DNA of 8,078 nt from Thermoplasmata archaeon (GCA_021802365.1 JAKAAJ010000052.1:1-8078), one strand, 5' to 3'; positions 1 to 6,969 are shown, numbered from the stretch's first letter. Notes: a model not told the origin generated them from the sequence alone. Numbers and translations: made by a program.

Positions 1-183
1 CAGAGATTAGAAGTATCAGTATTGAAAGTATTAGCGACAATGTAATCCCATGCACACCATATATTAATTTATTTCAAAGTGGGTTTATGCGATTGACAAT
101 TCAATTATCTTATTGCTCATTTACTCAATTCTAGACAGATTCACCATTATTTATGCTTCATTCAATGTGGCAGAAAATAGACA
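1..183. other. AT-rich region with no supported gene
   Basis: No start-to-stop reading frame of convincing length lies here. One plus-strand frame is open from the window edge for about 43 codons to a TAG near 132, and another for 14 codons to a TAA at 43-45. Either could be the tail of a gene that begins outside the window, but neither translation resembles a family I know. The stretch also forms the region downstream of the minus-strand gene that ends at 184. Confidence 0.4.
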
Positions 184-648
184 TCATTTCAGCAGAAATA
201 CGTAAACGGCAATGACAGCGGCAACGAGAATTATGACTATTCCGGCCAGATAGAGAAAATTAAAGTTCCTGCGCCTGTAGGAGATGCCGTACTGGTCAAA
301 CGATTCAGCGTTTGCAGTGGGAATATCATTGTATCCTGAGCCTTTTTCCGGTGTTGCACTGTCACTTTTGGTATTTTTGCTATTCCCGGAGTTCTGGTTT
401 GAACGGTTTCTCATATATCTTCTGGGAAAGAAAATAGGAAGAAAGAAAAAGAATGGGAGAAAGCCTACAACACCTCCTGCTGATGGATCAACATATGGCA
501 CAACTGCATCTATAAGAATTAACGCAACAATATAGACTGCCCATATAATCAAAATTATTGACCTTCTCTTCAATGCAGACCTCTCAGTTCTGAAATCCTC
601 AGTTGATAAAAATTCTTCCCATTTGAAGGACTTTTTTGTGTAAACCAT
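184..648 (-). CDS. Hypothetical membrane protein, three predicted transmembrane segments
   Basis: I do not recognise the family of this 154-aa protein. A charged, basic N-terminus (residues 1-29, ending in LKRR) leads into a hydrophobic segment at about 30-50. A second segment at about 59-75 carries the run FLPFFFFLPIFFP and ends in a basic RRYMRNR stretch. Residues about 80-115 are hydrophilic and rich in Asn, Ser, Gly and Lys, so probably disordered. A second basic patch (YRRRNF, 124-129) precedes the last segment at about 130-152. By the positive-inside rule the basic loops suggest a cytoplasmic linker, which is an inference. The ATG at 648 has no Shine-Dalgarno sequence. A TAAAAATAAG box lies about 29-38 nt upstream on this strand, which would fit a leaderless or nearly leaderless transcript. 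It is divergent from the AMMECR1-family gene, with 51 nt between the starts. Stop is TGA. Confidence 0.7.
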   Translation of the reverse strand: MVYTKKSFKWEEFLSTEDFRTERSALKRRSIILIIWAVYIVALILIDAVVPYVDPSAGGVVGFLPFFFFLPIFFPRRYMRNRSNQNSGNSKNTKSDSATPEKGSGYNDIPTANAESFDQYGISYRRRNFNFLYLAGIVIILVAAVIAVYVFLLK

Positions 649-699
649 ATCGAAACACTTAATTGCAGTGATTGCCTTATTTTTACGAAAGAGGATGAT

Positions 700-1287
700 A
701 TGGCGATGACCCAGGAAAAGATGGAATATTCTTTCCTTTCAGACTTGCTTTCCCTGGATGGAAAAAAATTGAAAGAGATGGCCTTTTCGGCAATAAAATC
801 AAAGATGCTCGGAATGAACTACATGCCGAGGATCGATGACAGCAGATTGAAAGAAAGGGCAGGAATCTTCGTGTCCCTGAAGGTTTACGGGGAGCATTTC
901 AGCAGGGCCGGAACCGTTTTTCCCTCCAAGCCCATATGGGTGTCTGTCATCGAATATGCAATAGAGGCAGCATTCCATAGCTCCATGCATCAGGCGATAA
1001 GCAGAGATGAACTTTCTGCTCTGGAGATCGAGATATATGTGATCGGTCAGCTGCAGAGCATTAATCCCCTTGAATTAGGGAAAGCCATTTCAAATAGATC
1101 CGATATGGACGGCTTCCTCCTTACAAGCTATAATGGATCTGTTGTGGCACTGCCCAACTTTGAAGAGGAATTCCGCCAGGAGCCGCAGGAATATCTGAAT
1201 GATCTTCTTGAGAATGCAGGGCTGAGCATAGGAGACATAACAAACTCCACTGTGAAGGTACACAGGTTCAGGGCCGCAATCTTTTAA
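700..1287 (+). CDS. AMMECR1-family protein lacking the LRGCIG signature
   Basis: This 195-aa protein has the size of archaeal AMMECR1 proteins (about 180-205 aa). The fold is recognisable along its length. RAGIFVSLKVYG at about 53-64 matches the usual strand before the signature. FPSKPIWVSVIEYAIEAAF at about 74-92 matches the helix after it. ISRDELSALEIEIYVI at 100-115 corresponds to the 'P-x-S-x-x-E-L-x-x-L-x-x-E-V-S-V-L' block. The tail (FEEEFRQEP, NAGLSIGDI, STVKVHRFRAAIF) matches the conserved C-terminus. The near-invariant LRGCIG hexapeptide reads roughly HFSRAG at about 66-71, and the following DPRF block is also degraded (HSSMH). The family's biochemical role is poorly defined; it often accompanies Memo and radical-SAM proteins, neither of which is present here. 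A GAGG ribosome site at 691-694 sits 5 nt before ATG 700. ATG 706 is a less likely alternative start. Confidence 0.85.
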   Translation: MAMTQEKMEYSFLSDLLSLDGKKLKEMAFSAIKSKMLGMNYMPRIDDSRLKERAGIFVSLKVYGEHFSRAGTVFPSKPIWVSVIEYAIEAAFHSSMHQAISRDELSALEIEIYVIGQLQSINPLELGKAISNRSDMDGFLLTSYNGSVVALPNFEEEFRQEPQEYLNDLLENAGLSIGDITNSTVKVHRFRAAIF

Positions 1288-1475
1288 AACTATTTTCCTC
1301 CCGGGATAAATCATTTTGTTTCAAAGAATGCCAGTCGCAAGGGAAAGAACAGCGAGCGGATTCTGATTACTTTCTTCCTTCTTTAAACTGGGAAGATGTG
1401 AGAGTGTTGCCAGACCACTTTAATTGAGGACAGCCTATTATAGTGATAAAAGTTCCTTTAAACTTTAGAGGTAAT

Positions 1476-1501
1476 AACAGAAATTTAAAAATTACTCTGT
1501 T
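1476..1501 (-). terminator. AT-rich hairpin at the end of the 1501-2043 gene
   Basis: AACAGA at 1476-1481 pairs with TCTGTT at 1496-1501, and AATTT at 1482-1486 pairs with AAATT at 1489-1493. This gives 11 pairs with a 2-nt bulge and a 2-nt loop. The outer pair touches the TAA stop (1503-1501) of the minus-strand membrane protein gene. It could be a 3'-end structure or terminator for that gene. The low GC makes the fold weak, and chance is a real possibility. Confidence 0.35.
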
Positions 1502-2043
1502 TAGGCTAAGGGAACCTTTCTCACTTTTACATGACCGTAAACCATCCAGAGAATGAAGAATGCCAGGTACCAGAATAAAAGGTCAAAGGCCAATCTGTAA
1601 GAGTAAAAGGCTCCTGTAGAAGAAATATGTAAGGGCAACCTTATAATATTTACATTGTAGTACCAGAAAGGAGCACCCATAAATATTACGGATTGGGATG
1701 GCCCACCAGTCAATATAGAAAGCCCGAAGCTCGTAAGCGTTAAAAACACCGATATGAGAAATGGGATTAGGATAACTTTCATCTTAGAGCCAGTTTTTTC
1801 AACTCTTGACATCATATATATTCCAAGAATTAAAGTCAACCAGAAGATGTATGCAATCGGTAAGACCCAATACAGTCCGTGTGAATTAAAAAATCCACCT
1901 ATACTAAAGAACAATTGATCATTAAGCGTAATGTGTTCAATGATTATGGAGCCAATGAAAGTGTAAAATGCCATTACTATGACGGATAAGATTACGGCAT
2001 GCGATATCCATCTGTATTTTACCTTGTTTACACTCTTTTCCAT
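1501..2043 (-). CDS. Hypothetical membrane protein, four predicted transmembrane segments
   Basis: I cannot assign a family to this 180-aa protein. It has a short basic N-terminus (MEKSVNKVKYRW) and four hydrophobic segments at about 14-36, 57-78, 88-112 and 150-171, then a short basic tail (HVKVRKVPLA). The loop between segments 3 and 4 is rich in aromatic residues (FWYYN) and holds the GGPS turn. The frame stays open upstream to a GTG at 2058 and an ATG at 2052. I chose ATG 2043 because GGAGATGAT, close to the archaeal consensus GGAGGTGAT, lies just upstream of it, with GGAG ending 9 nt before the start; the earlier starts overlap this site. A TATA box and an operator-like repeat lie further upstream. 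It is divergent from the membrane protein at 2322-2717. Stop is TAA. Confidence 0.7.
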   Translation of the reverse strand: MEKSVNKVKYRWISHAVILSVIVMAFYTFIGSIIIEHITLNDQLFFSIGGFFNSHGLYWVLPIAYIFWLTLILGIYMMSRVEKTGSKMKVILIPFLISVFLTLTSFGLSILTGGPSQSVIFMGAPFWYYNVNIIRLPLHISSTGAFYSYRLAFDLLFWYLAFFILWMVYGHVKVRKVPLA

Positions 2044-2070
2044 TTCAATCATCTCCACGAATCAATTGAG

Positions 2071-2090
2071 AAACACATGTTTACATGTTT
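2071..2090 (-). promoter_or_regulatory. Operator-like repeat in the leader of the 1501-2043 gene
   Basis: On the minus strand AAACATGT occurs twice in tandem, followed by GTTT. The 20-base element therefore contains two ACATGT palindromes eight bases apart and ends in inverted AAACA/TGTTT arms. It lies directly downstream of the TATA box at about 2094-2102 and over the expected transcription start near 2072, which is a typical position for an archaeal repressor site. No regulator is identified, and function is inferred from symmetry and position. Confidence 0.35.
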
Positions 2091-2093
2091 ATA

Positions 2094-2102
2094 GATATAT
2101 AT
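2094..2102 (-). promoter_or_regulatory. TATA box for the 1501-2043 gene
   Basis: The minus strand reads GATATATATCTATAAA across 2088-2103. A TATA core centred near 2098 would place initiation around 2072. That gives a leader of about 30 nt containing the GGAGATGAT ribosome site before ATG 2043. The run is nearly symmetric, so it could also act as a TATA element on the plus strand, although no plus-strand gene starts at the right distance. Confidence 0.45.
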
Positions 2103-2293
2103 CTTATTCAAATTTGAAACTGTACTTTTAATTAGAATGGTTTTCAAGCCTAAAGAGGGTGGGTGAACCAATCAAAGCTGTTAAGCCTGAATAATAGTTC
2201 CGGAGATAGCCATGAATCTGCGGTACTTCAACATAATGAGAAGGGTGACATATACATATTGAATTGTGCAACGCAATATCAGAATTCAACATT

Positions 2294-2301
2294 TTAATAT
2301 A
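2294..2301 (+). promoter_or_regulatory. TATA box for the 2322-2717 gene
   Basis: TTAATATA is centred about 25 nt upstream of GTG 2322. That spacing would put the first transcribed base at or next to the GTG, as in a leaderless archaeal transcript. The sequence between box and GTG contains no GGAG-type ribosome site. Confidence 0.45.
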
Positions 2302-2321
2302 GATTGGAACCATATTTATTA

Positions 2322-2717
2322 GTGAAATTAACTGGATGGCTGGCAACCATCGTAATTCTTGATGCGGCCGATATTGCATTAGGGGGTTTTATACTGAGAT
2401 ATGTCTCCCTTGTTCCTATTTCCCTGACAGTTCTGACTTATCTGGCTGTTGTTATTCTCCTTATCGATTTCTATTTCATAACAAAAGGAAGAAGGATTGC
2501 AATCAATGCAGGAGTTCTACTCTCCCTCATTGCCATGGCAATATCAACAAACCCTGCCCACATTCACGCGCTGGAGGAGTTTGGGTCGACACTGCCTCTG
2601 ACCGGAGCTGACATAACCATGTTAATTGGCTTCTACCTTCTTCCTGCCCTTTATATTGTTTACTGGCTGGTCAGGGTCAGGGGTGCCGGATATTCGCATA
2701 AGGCTACCCAGACCTGA
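2322..2717 (+). CDS. Hypothetical membrane protein, four predicted transmembrane segments
   Basis: The family of this 131-aa protein is not recognised. Hydrophobic segments lie at about 5-23, 31-52, 59-76 and 96-117. The first carries acidic residues (LDAADIALGG), which is unusual in a bilayer span and could mark a functional site or a half-buried helix. The loop between segments 3 and 4 contains NPAHIHALEEFG, with two His and two Glu that might bind metal; this is speculation. A basic tail (RVRGAGYSHK) ends the protein. The frame extends upstream to TTG 2304, but GTG 2322 is preferred because a TATA box is centred 25 nt before it, consistent with leaderless expression. The gene converges on fdhD with 8 nt between stop codons. 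Stop is TGA. Confidence 0.7.
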   Translation: MKLTGWLATIVILDAADIALGGFILRYVSLVPISLTVLTYLAVVILLIDFYFITKGRRIAINAGVLLSLIAMAISTNPAHIHALEEFGSTLPLTGADITMLIGFYLLPALYIVYWLVRVRGAGYSHKATQT

Positions 2718-2731
2718 GCACCAGCTCAGGT
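2712..2731. terminator. Hairpin spanning the two convergent stop codons
   Basis: ACCTGAGC at 2712-2719 and GCTCAGGT at 2724-2731 form a perfect 8-bp stem around an ACCA loop. The left arm contains the TGA of the plus-strand membrane protein gene (2715-2717) and the right arm the TGA of fdhD (2728-2726). The symmetric position suggests a bidirectional 3'-end element. No long T run follows on either side, so it is not a classic terminator, and it may instead protect or punctuate the two mRNAs. Confidence 0.45.
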
Positions 2732-3553
2732 GATCCTCCATTCTGAGGAATATATTGTATATCTTTCATTCCTGACAAAACTTATCAAGGTCATTCCTAG
2801 AGCCCTTGCAGTCTCTACAGAGAGGCTTGTGGGCGCCGATACTGAAGAAACAATTGGAATGCCGGCAAGTGCAGCTTTCTGGAGTATCTCAAACCCACAA
2901 CGTCCGCTTACCTGTAGAATGCATTCTTCAAACTTACCCCGTCCTGAAATGAGATTTGCCCCTATAACCTTGTCAACTGCGTTATGCCTTCCCACATCCT
3001 CCGCAATTTCAAGAACCGTTCCATTCCTGTCAAACAGGGCTGCTGCATGAATTCCTCCCGTATATTTGAACAGCTTCTGCATTGAAAGCATTTTTGATGG
3101 AAGTTCAAGAATTGTATCGTGCCTGACTGTGATATTGGAGTGGTTAATCTTGCCTGCCTTCAGAAACACTTCATCCACAGAAGACTTTGAACAGACTCCA
3201 CAGCTTGAGTTCACCCTCTTCTCCTTCATACCTGAATCCTTTATGGTGTGTTCCCGCAGTTCTATGAATACTCTGTTCCTTTCCTCAGGTTTAGCATAGG
3301 AGCCTGCCCTGATGGATAGAATGTTATCCATCGTCTTTATAAGACCCTCTGAAAATATGTATCCCACTGCAAGTTCTACATCCATCCCTGGAGTCCTCAT
3401 GGTTACAGAGTACTGCAGATCTCTTACAAAAGGATCTGAAAGAATTATTTCCAGTGGCTCCTCTTCCACAACTATTTCGTGGGAACTGGAAATTACACCG
3501 GTGTTAAATTTGAGGGCATCAAATTCCACCAGTCCTTTATCACTCTTTGTCAT
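2726..3553 (-). CDS. fdhD: FdhD, sulfurtransferase/chaperone for formate dehydrogenase
   Basis: FdhD is a cytoplasmic protein that moves sulfur from a cysteine desulfurase to the bis-MGD cofactor of formate dehydrogenase, a step needed for activity. At 275 aa it has normal family length. The catalytic CGVC pair is at residues 118-121 within NSSCGVCSKSS. Other family blocks are PLEIILSDPFVRDLQYSVTMRTPG (about 33-56, a variant of the usual N-terminal block), ELAVGYIFSEGLI (60-72), TGGIHAAALFD (165-175), EDVGRHNAVDKVIG (185-198) and SGRCGFEILQKAALAGIPIV (216-235), followed by SAPTSLSVETARALGMTLI. The ATG at 3553 lies inside the end of the DUF1641 gene, overlapping it by 14 nt. It has no clear ribosome site of its own, so translational coupling is likely. 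It is the last gene of the operon and would serve the large subunit encoded upstream. Stop is TGA. Confidence 0.95.
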   Translation of the reverse strand: MTKSDKGLVEFDALKFNTGVISSSHEIVVEEEPLEIILSDPFVRDLQYSVTMRTPGMDVELAVGYIFSEGLIKTMDNILSIRAGSYAKPEERNRVFIELREHTIKDSGMKEKRVNSSCGVCSKSSVDEVFLKAGKINHSNITVRHDTILELPSKMLSMQKLFKYTGGIHAAALFDRNGTVLEIAEDVGRHNAVDKVIGANLISGRGKFEECILQVSGRCGFEILQKAALAGIPIVSSVSAPTSLSVETARALGMTLISFVRNERYTIYSSEWRIT

Positions 3554-4010
3554 CTTTTATTGTAAATCCTCTGGCTGCACTGAGCAAAACACGTAAACCT
3601 GCGCTAACATCAGGGTTCTTCATTTCCCGGCCTATGGCCATTAGCCCCAGTGGTTTCTCATTAGAAAATGAATCTGCAGCATTTATAGATCTTGAGAGAT
3701 TCTTCATGAACCTGCCAAGCCTTTCGGGGTCAACTCTTGACAGAAGAGTGTATATTGTCAGCAAATTTCTCACGAAATTGGAGTTCTCCTTCTGGGAGAG
3801 CTCGTTGAAAACCACTGACATAACTTCTCCATTTCGCTCCAGCATGGCTGCCATAGCTTCCAGCAAACCGCTTTCAGAGACTTTTTTGAGAATAGCAAGT
3901 ATTGCTGCCAGCTCCTTATCCATATTCATCAGATCATTGAGTAGCCCGACCATGTTGTCCTGCTTATCAGATACAGGCTCCAACGATATTTTTTCAATCT
4001 GTTTTGCCAT
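3540..4010 (-). CDS. DUF1641 protein, ForE-like partner of the formate dehydrogenase
   Basis: This is a 156-aa soluble, helix-rich protein without cysteine clusters or membrane segments. The family block NEKPLGLMAIGREMKNPDVSAGLRVLLSAARGF (about 117-149) matches the DUF1641 C-terminal pattern, in which a Gly-Leu and an 'M-x-x-P-x-V-x-x-G-L' helix precede the end. In Bacillus, DUF1641 proteins (YrhD/YjgD, ForE) form a complex with the catalytic subunit and allow electron transfer to menaquinone; the same role here is inferred. The frame extends to an ATG at 4046 inside fdhF, but I chose ATG 4010 because GGAGTGA, formed by the last codon and stop of fdhF, lies at ribosome-site distance before it. 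The gap to fdhF is 7 nt, and the gene overlaps fdhD by 14 nt. Stop is TGA. Confidence 0.88.
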   Translation of the reverse strand: MAKQIEKISLEPVSDKQDNMVGLLNDLMNMDKELAAILAILKKVSESGLLEAMAAMLERNGEVMSVVFNELSQKENSNFVRNLLTIYTLLSRVDPERLGRFMKNLSRSINAADSFSNEKPLGLMAIGREMKNPDVSAGLRVLLSAARGFTIKDDKE

Positions 4011-4024
4011 TTTAAACTCACTCC
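4011..4024 (-). promoter_or_regulatory. Ribosome binding site of the DUF1641 gene, built from the fdhF stop
   Basis: The minus strand reads GGAGTGAGTTTAAA and then ATG. GGAG is part of the last fdhF codons and TGA is its stop. This places a good anti-16S match within reach of ATG 4010 and decides that start over ATG 4046. It implies that terminating ribosomes pass directly to the second gene. Confidence 0.55.
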
Positions 4025-6969
4025 GAAGTAAGATTCTTGTAATCATCCCTGGACCATTTCATTTCCACCATAACTCCCTTCTGTGGCCTTGGGTTACCGT
4101 TTCTAGGATTAGTACGCGGTAATGGTGATACCCCCTTACCGTCGGATAATTTTTCCATTTTTACGGATACCTCCTTGTATGCAGGGGTTCCCGCTACAGG
4201 ATCCTTCACTCTGCTTGTTAGGAGGTTAATGGCCTGATCTCCCGTAGAATTCATTGGCATGTAGAGCTCTTTTCCTTTTACCCGATCTGTGACAACAACC
4301 TTAACCTCAACCTTCCCCCACTTTGAAGTGATTCTGACCAGATCGCCAGTCTTAATGTCCCGTTCCTTGGATAGTTCCGGTGAAATCTCAAGGAATGATG
4401 AAGGTACCTTTTCTCTGATTCCCTCAGTTTTGTATGTTTCGTTTCCCTCATGGAAATGCTCAAGGAGACGCCCGTTGTTCAGGTGCAGATCAAACTCCTC
4501 CTCCATGTCGAATTTCGGGGCCCAGTCAAGCGGATAGAGATTGGCCTTGCCATCCGGGAAATTGAATTTCTCGGTATAGAGAAGGGGTTCCCCGCCGTCT
4601 CTGTTTTTTACCGGCCACTGCTGGCTGCCGAAGCCCTCCAGAAGTTCATATGATACACCTGCGAATATTGGTGCAAGGGAAGCAGCTTCCTCCATTATTT
4701 CCGAAGGATGGCTGTAATTCCAGTTATAGCCAAGCCTGGAGGCGAGGTCCTTGAAAATATCCCAGTCTGCCCTTGTGCCCGGAAGGGGGTCCATTACTCT
4801 GTAAATGCGCTGGATTCTTCTTTCTGTATTGACGAAAGTTCCCTCCTTTTCAAGGCTCACTGAGGATGGCAGAATGACATCTGCAAACTTTGCAGTTTCG
4901 CTCAAGAAGAGGTCCTGAACTACCAGAAATTCAAGCTGTTCAAGCTTAGCCTTGATGAAATTTGATGAAGAACCTGTTTCAACAAGCTCTTCGCCCACAA
5001 CATACATTCCCTTGATATTCCCATCCTCAATAGCCTCTAGGCAGGAGTTGTTGTCAAACCCTGGCTTTGACGGGATCTTGCAGTTCCAGGCTTTTTCGAA
5101 TTTCTTTCTTACGGAATCATCAGAGACCTTCTGATAACCGGGGAAATATTCATTCATCGCACCGAAATCACTTGCGCCCTGAACATTGTTATGCCCCCTT
5201 AATGGATATGCACCAGTGCCTGGTCTGCCATAATTACCGGTGACAAGGAGAAGATTTGAAATTGCTGTTGAGGTGTCACTTCCCATCTGGTGCTGTGTAA
5301 CACCCATGGCCCAGAGTATGCAGACGGATTTTGCCTCATGAATGGTCTTTGCCACATCAATAAGGGTCTGCTTGGGTATTCCTGTTGTCTGTTCTGCAAA
5401 GTCAAGTGTGAACCTGTCCAGGCTCTTGTAATAATCATCGAACCCGTTGACTCTGCTCTTAATGAAGGTTTCATCGTGCCACTTCTGATCAATTATGTAT
5501 TTGGCAACTGCGCTCAACCATACCAGATCAGTTCCCGGTTTGGGATGCAGGAATATGTCTGCCCTCTGTGCCATTTCATGCTTCCTGATATCTGAGACTA
5601 TCAGTTTCTGGCCATTCAGTTTATGTGCTCTTTTAACACGAGTTGCAAGTACCGGGTGTGACTCTGCAGTATTGGTTCCCACCCCTATAATGAGATCTGA
5701 AATGTAGATGTCATGAATTGACCCTGCATCTCCCCCATAACCCACGGTCCTCCAGAGGCCAGTGGTTGCAGGAGCCTGACAGAATCTTGAACTGTTGTCC
5801 ACATTGTTTGTTCCAAAAATCTGCCTGGCCATCTTCTGGACAAGGTATGCCTCCTCGTTAGTTCCTTTGGATGATGCTATGAATTCAATAGAATTTCCAC
5901 CGTACTTCTCTTTCAGTTCAGAGAGTCTTGCGGCTACAATATCCAGTGCTTCATCCCATGATGCTTTCCTGAAGTGATCCCCTTCCCTGATCAGAGGCGA
6001 GGTCAATCTCTCAGAACTGTTAACGAAACCCCATCCAAATTTCCCCTTTATGCAGGTAGAAATTCCGTTGGCCGGGGATTCAGGGGATGGCTGAACTTTC
6101 AGTATCTCCCTACCCCTTGTCCACATCTCGAATGAGCAACCTACTCCACAGTATGTACACACTGTCTTTGTCTTCTTTATCTGAGATTTCCTGAGAGTTG
6201 ATTCAACATTGCTGAGAGCCATAACTGGTTTCATCCCCACCTCAGGCTCGAATGACTTTACAAAATCAATCATAACTCTCTTAAGTTTCGGCTCTGTGGA
6301 TGTGAGATAACCTGCTTTTCCAAGCATAGGCTTCTCCATCAGTGCATTCACAGGACATACCGTAACGCAGTGACCACATGATACACAGGATGAATCATTG
6401 ATCGGGACATCATTATCCCAGATCACCCTTGGAACCTCCCTTGACCAGTCTATGCTCAAAGTCTCATTGACCTGGACATCCTGGCAGGCTTCCACACATC
6501 TCCCGCACAGGATACACTGGTTCGGATCGTATCTGTAGAATGGATTTGAGTCGTCCACTTCATAGGGTTTCGTTTTAAATTCATACTTCTGCCTGTTCAT
6601 CTCCATCATATGAACAGAGTTATGCAGATCACAGTCTCCGTTATTGTTTTCACATACTGTACAGTAAAGTTCATGGTTTTTGAGGATTCTCTGGAGTGCT
6701 TCTTCCTGGAGGTCCCTGACATCCTTTGAGGAATAATCAACCTTCATTCCGTTAGTGGCAGGGGTTGAGCATGACCTGACAACCTTCCCATCTATCTTCA
6801 CCAGACAGGCGTCACATGTGTTTATTGGTCCTAGATTTGGCTGGAAACAAACATGAGGTATATCAATTTTGTGGGACATAAGCACCTGTAGAACATTCTG
6901 ACCTTGCAGTCCGGGTATCTCCTTGCCATCAACATTTAATGATATTTTATCTCCATTCAATGAAAACAC
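4018..6969 (-). CDS. fdhF: Formate dehydrogenase-like Mo/W catalytic subunit (ForC/YrhE type)
   Basis: This 983-aa enzyme should oxidise formate to CO2 on a bis-MGD Mo or W centre; no signal or twin-arginine motif is visible, so it is probably cytoplasmic. Domains in order are a [2Fe-2S] ferredoxin (C41, C52, C55, C67), a NuoG-type His-Cys cluster (H99, C103, C106, C113), two [4Fe-4S] clusters (C152/155/158/162 and C195/198/201/205), and the molybdopterin [4Fe-4S] motif (C271, C274, C278, C306). The catalytic block is SSRFCQAPATTGLWRTVG, with metal ligand Cys397. PLRGHNNVQG follows, in which R591 probably equals the catalytic Arg of E. coli FdhF. A MGD-binding C-terminal domain and a tail ending in PRPQKGVMVEMKWSRDDY complete it. 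Cys397 is followed by Gln398 where classical enzymes have His. Length, layout and the DUF1641 neighbour match Bacillus YrhE/YjgC (ForC). The start is GTG 6969, or TTG 6960, which has AGGTG 6 nt upstream. Stop is TGA. Confidence 0.93.
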   Translation of the reverse strand: MFSLNGDKISLNVDGKEIPGLQGQNVLQVLMSHKIDIPHVCFQPNLGPINTCDACLVKIDGKVVRSCSTPATNGMKVDYSSKDVRDLQEEALQRILKNHELYCTVCENNNGDCDLHNSVHMMEMNRQKYEFKTKPYEVDDSNPFYRYDPNQCILCGRCVEACQDVQVNETLSIDWSREVPRVIWDNDVPINDSSCVSCGHCVTVCPVNALMEKPMLGKAGYLTSTEPKLKRVMIDFVKSFEPEVGMKPVMALSNVESTLRKSQIKKTKTVCTYCGVGCSFEMWTRGREILKVQPSPESPANGISTCIKGKFGWGFVNSSERLTSPLIREGDHFRKASWDEALDIVAARLSELKEKYGGNSIEFIASSKGTNEEAYLVQKMARQIFGTNNVDNSSRFCQAPATTGLWRTVGYGGDAGSIHDIYISDLIIGVGTNTAESHPVLATRVKRAHKLNGQKLIVSDIRKHEMAQRADIFLHPKPGTDLVWLSAVAKYIIDQKWHDETFIKSRVNGFDDYYKSLDRFTLDFAEQTTGIPKQTLIDVAKTIHEAKSVCILWAMGVTQHQMGSDTSTAISNLLLVTGNYGRPGTGAYPLRGHNNVQGASDFGAMNEYFPGYQKVSDDSVRKKFEKAWNCKIPSKPGFDNNSCLEAIEDGNIKGMYVVGEELVETGSSSNFIKAKLEQLEFLVVQDLFLSETAKFADVILPSSVSLEKEGTFVNTERRIQRIYRVMDPLPGTRADWDIFKDLASRLGYNWNYSHPSEIMEEAASLAPIFAGVSYELLEGFGSQQWPVKNRDGGEPLLYTEKFNFPDGKANLYPLDWAPKFDMEEEFDLHLNNGRLLEHFHEGNETYKTEGIREKVPSSFLEISPELSKERDIKTGDLVRITSKWGKVEVKVVVTDRVKGKELYMPMNSTGDQAINLLTSRVKDPVAGTPAYKEVSVKMEKLSDGKGVSPLPRTNPRNGNPRPQKGVMVEMKWSRDDYKNLTSE

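Noticed and set aside
1288..1500. Possible small RNA or tRNA in the gap between the AMMECR1 gene and the next gene
   Set aside because: No cloverleaf, no CCA end and no strong GC-rich fold was found; only the AT-rich hairpin at its right edge merits a note.
2257..2289. Inverted repeats ATATTG/CAATAT and TTGAATT/AATTCAA before the 2322-2717 gene
   Set aside because: The arms are short (6-7 bp), AT-rich and mutually overlapping. In such AT-rich sequence this is expected by chance, so I did not call an operator.
2128..2379. Minus-strand frame of 83 codons in the divergent intergenic region
   Set aside because: It overlaps the start of the plus-strand membrane protein, has no ribosome site, and its translation is low in recognisable structure. 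The TATA box and coding character favour the plus-strand gene.
3547..4122. Plus-strand frame of 191 codons opposite the DUF1641 gene
   Set aside because: It is antisense to a recognised family gene with clear operon spacing. Its Ser/Ile-rich translation is what the reverse of that gene would give.
5768..5785. Selenocysteine in the formate dehydrogenase
   Set aside because: The active-site codon is an ordinary Cys codon (TGT or TGC), and the 983-codon frame has no internal TGA.
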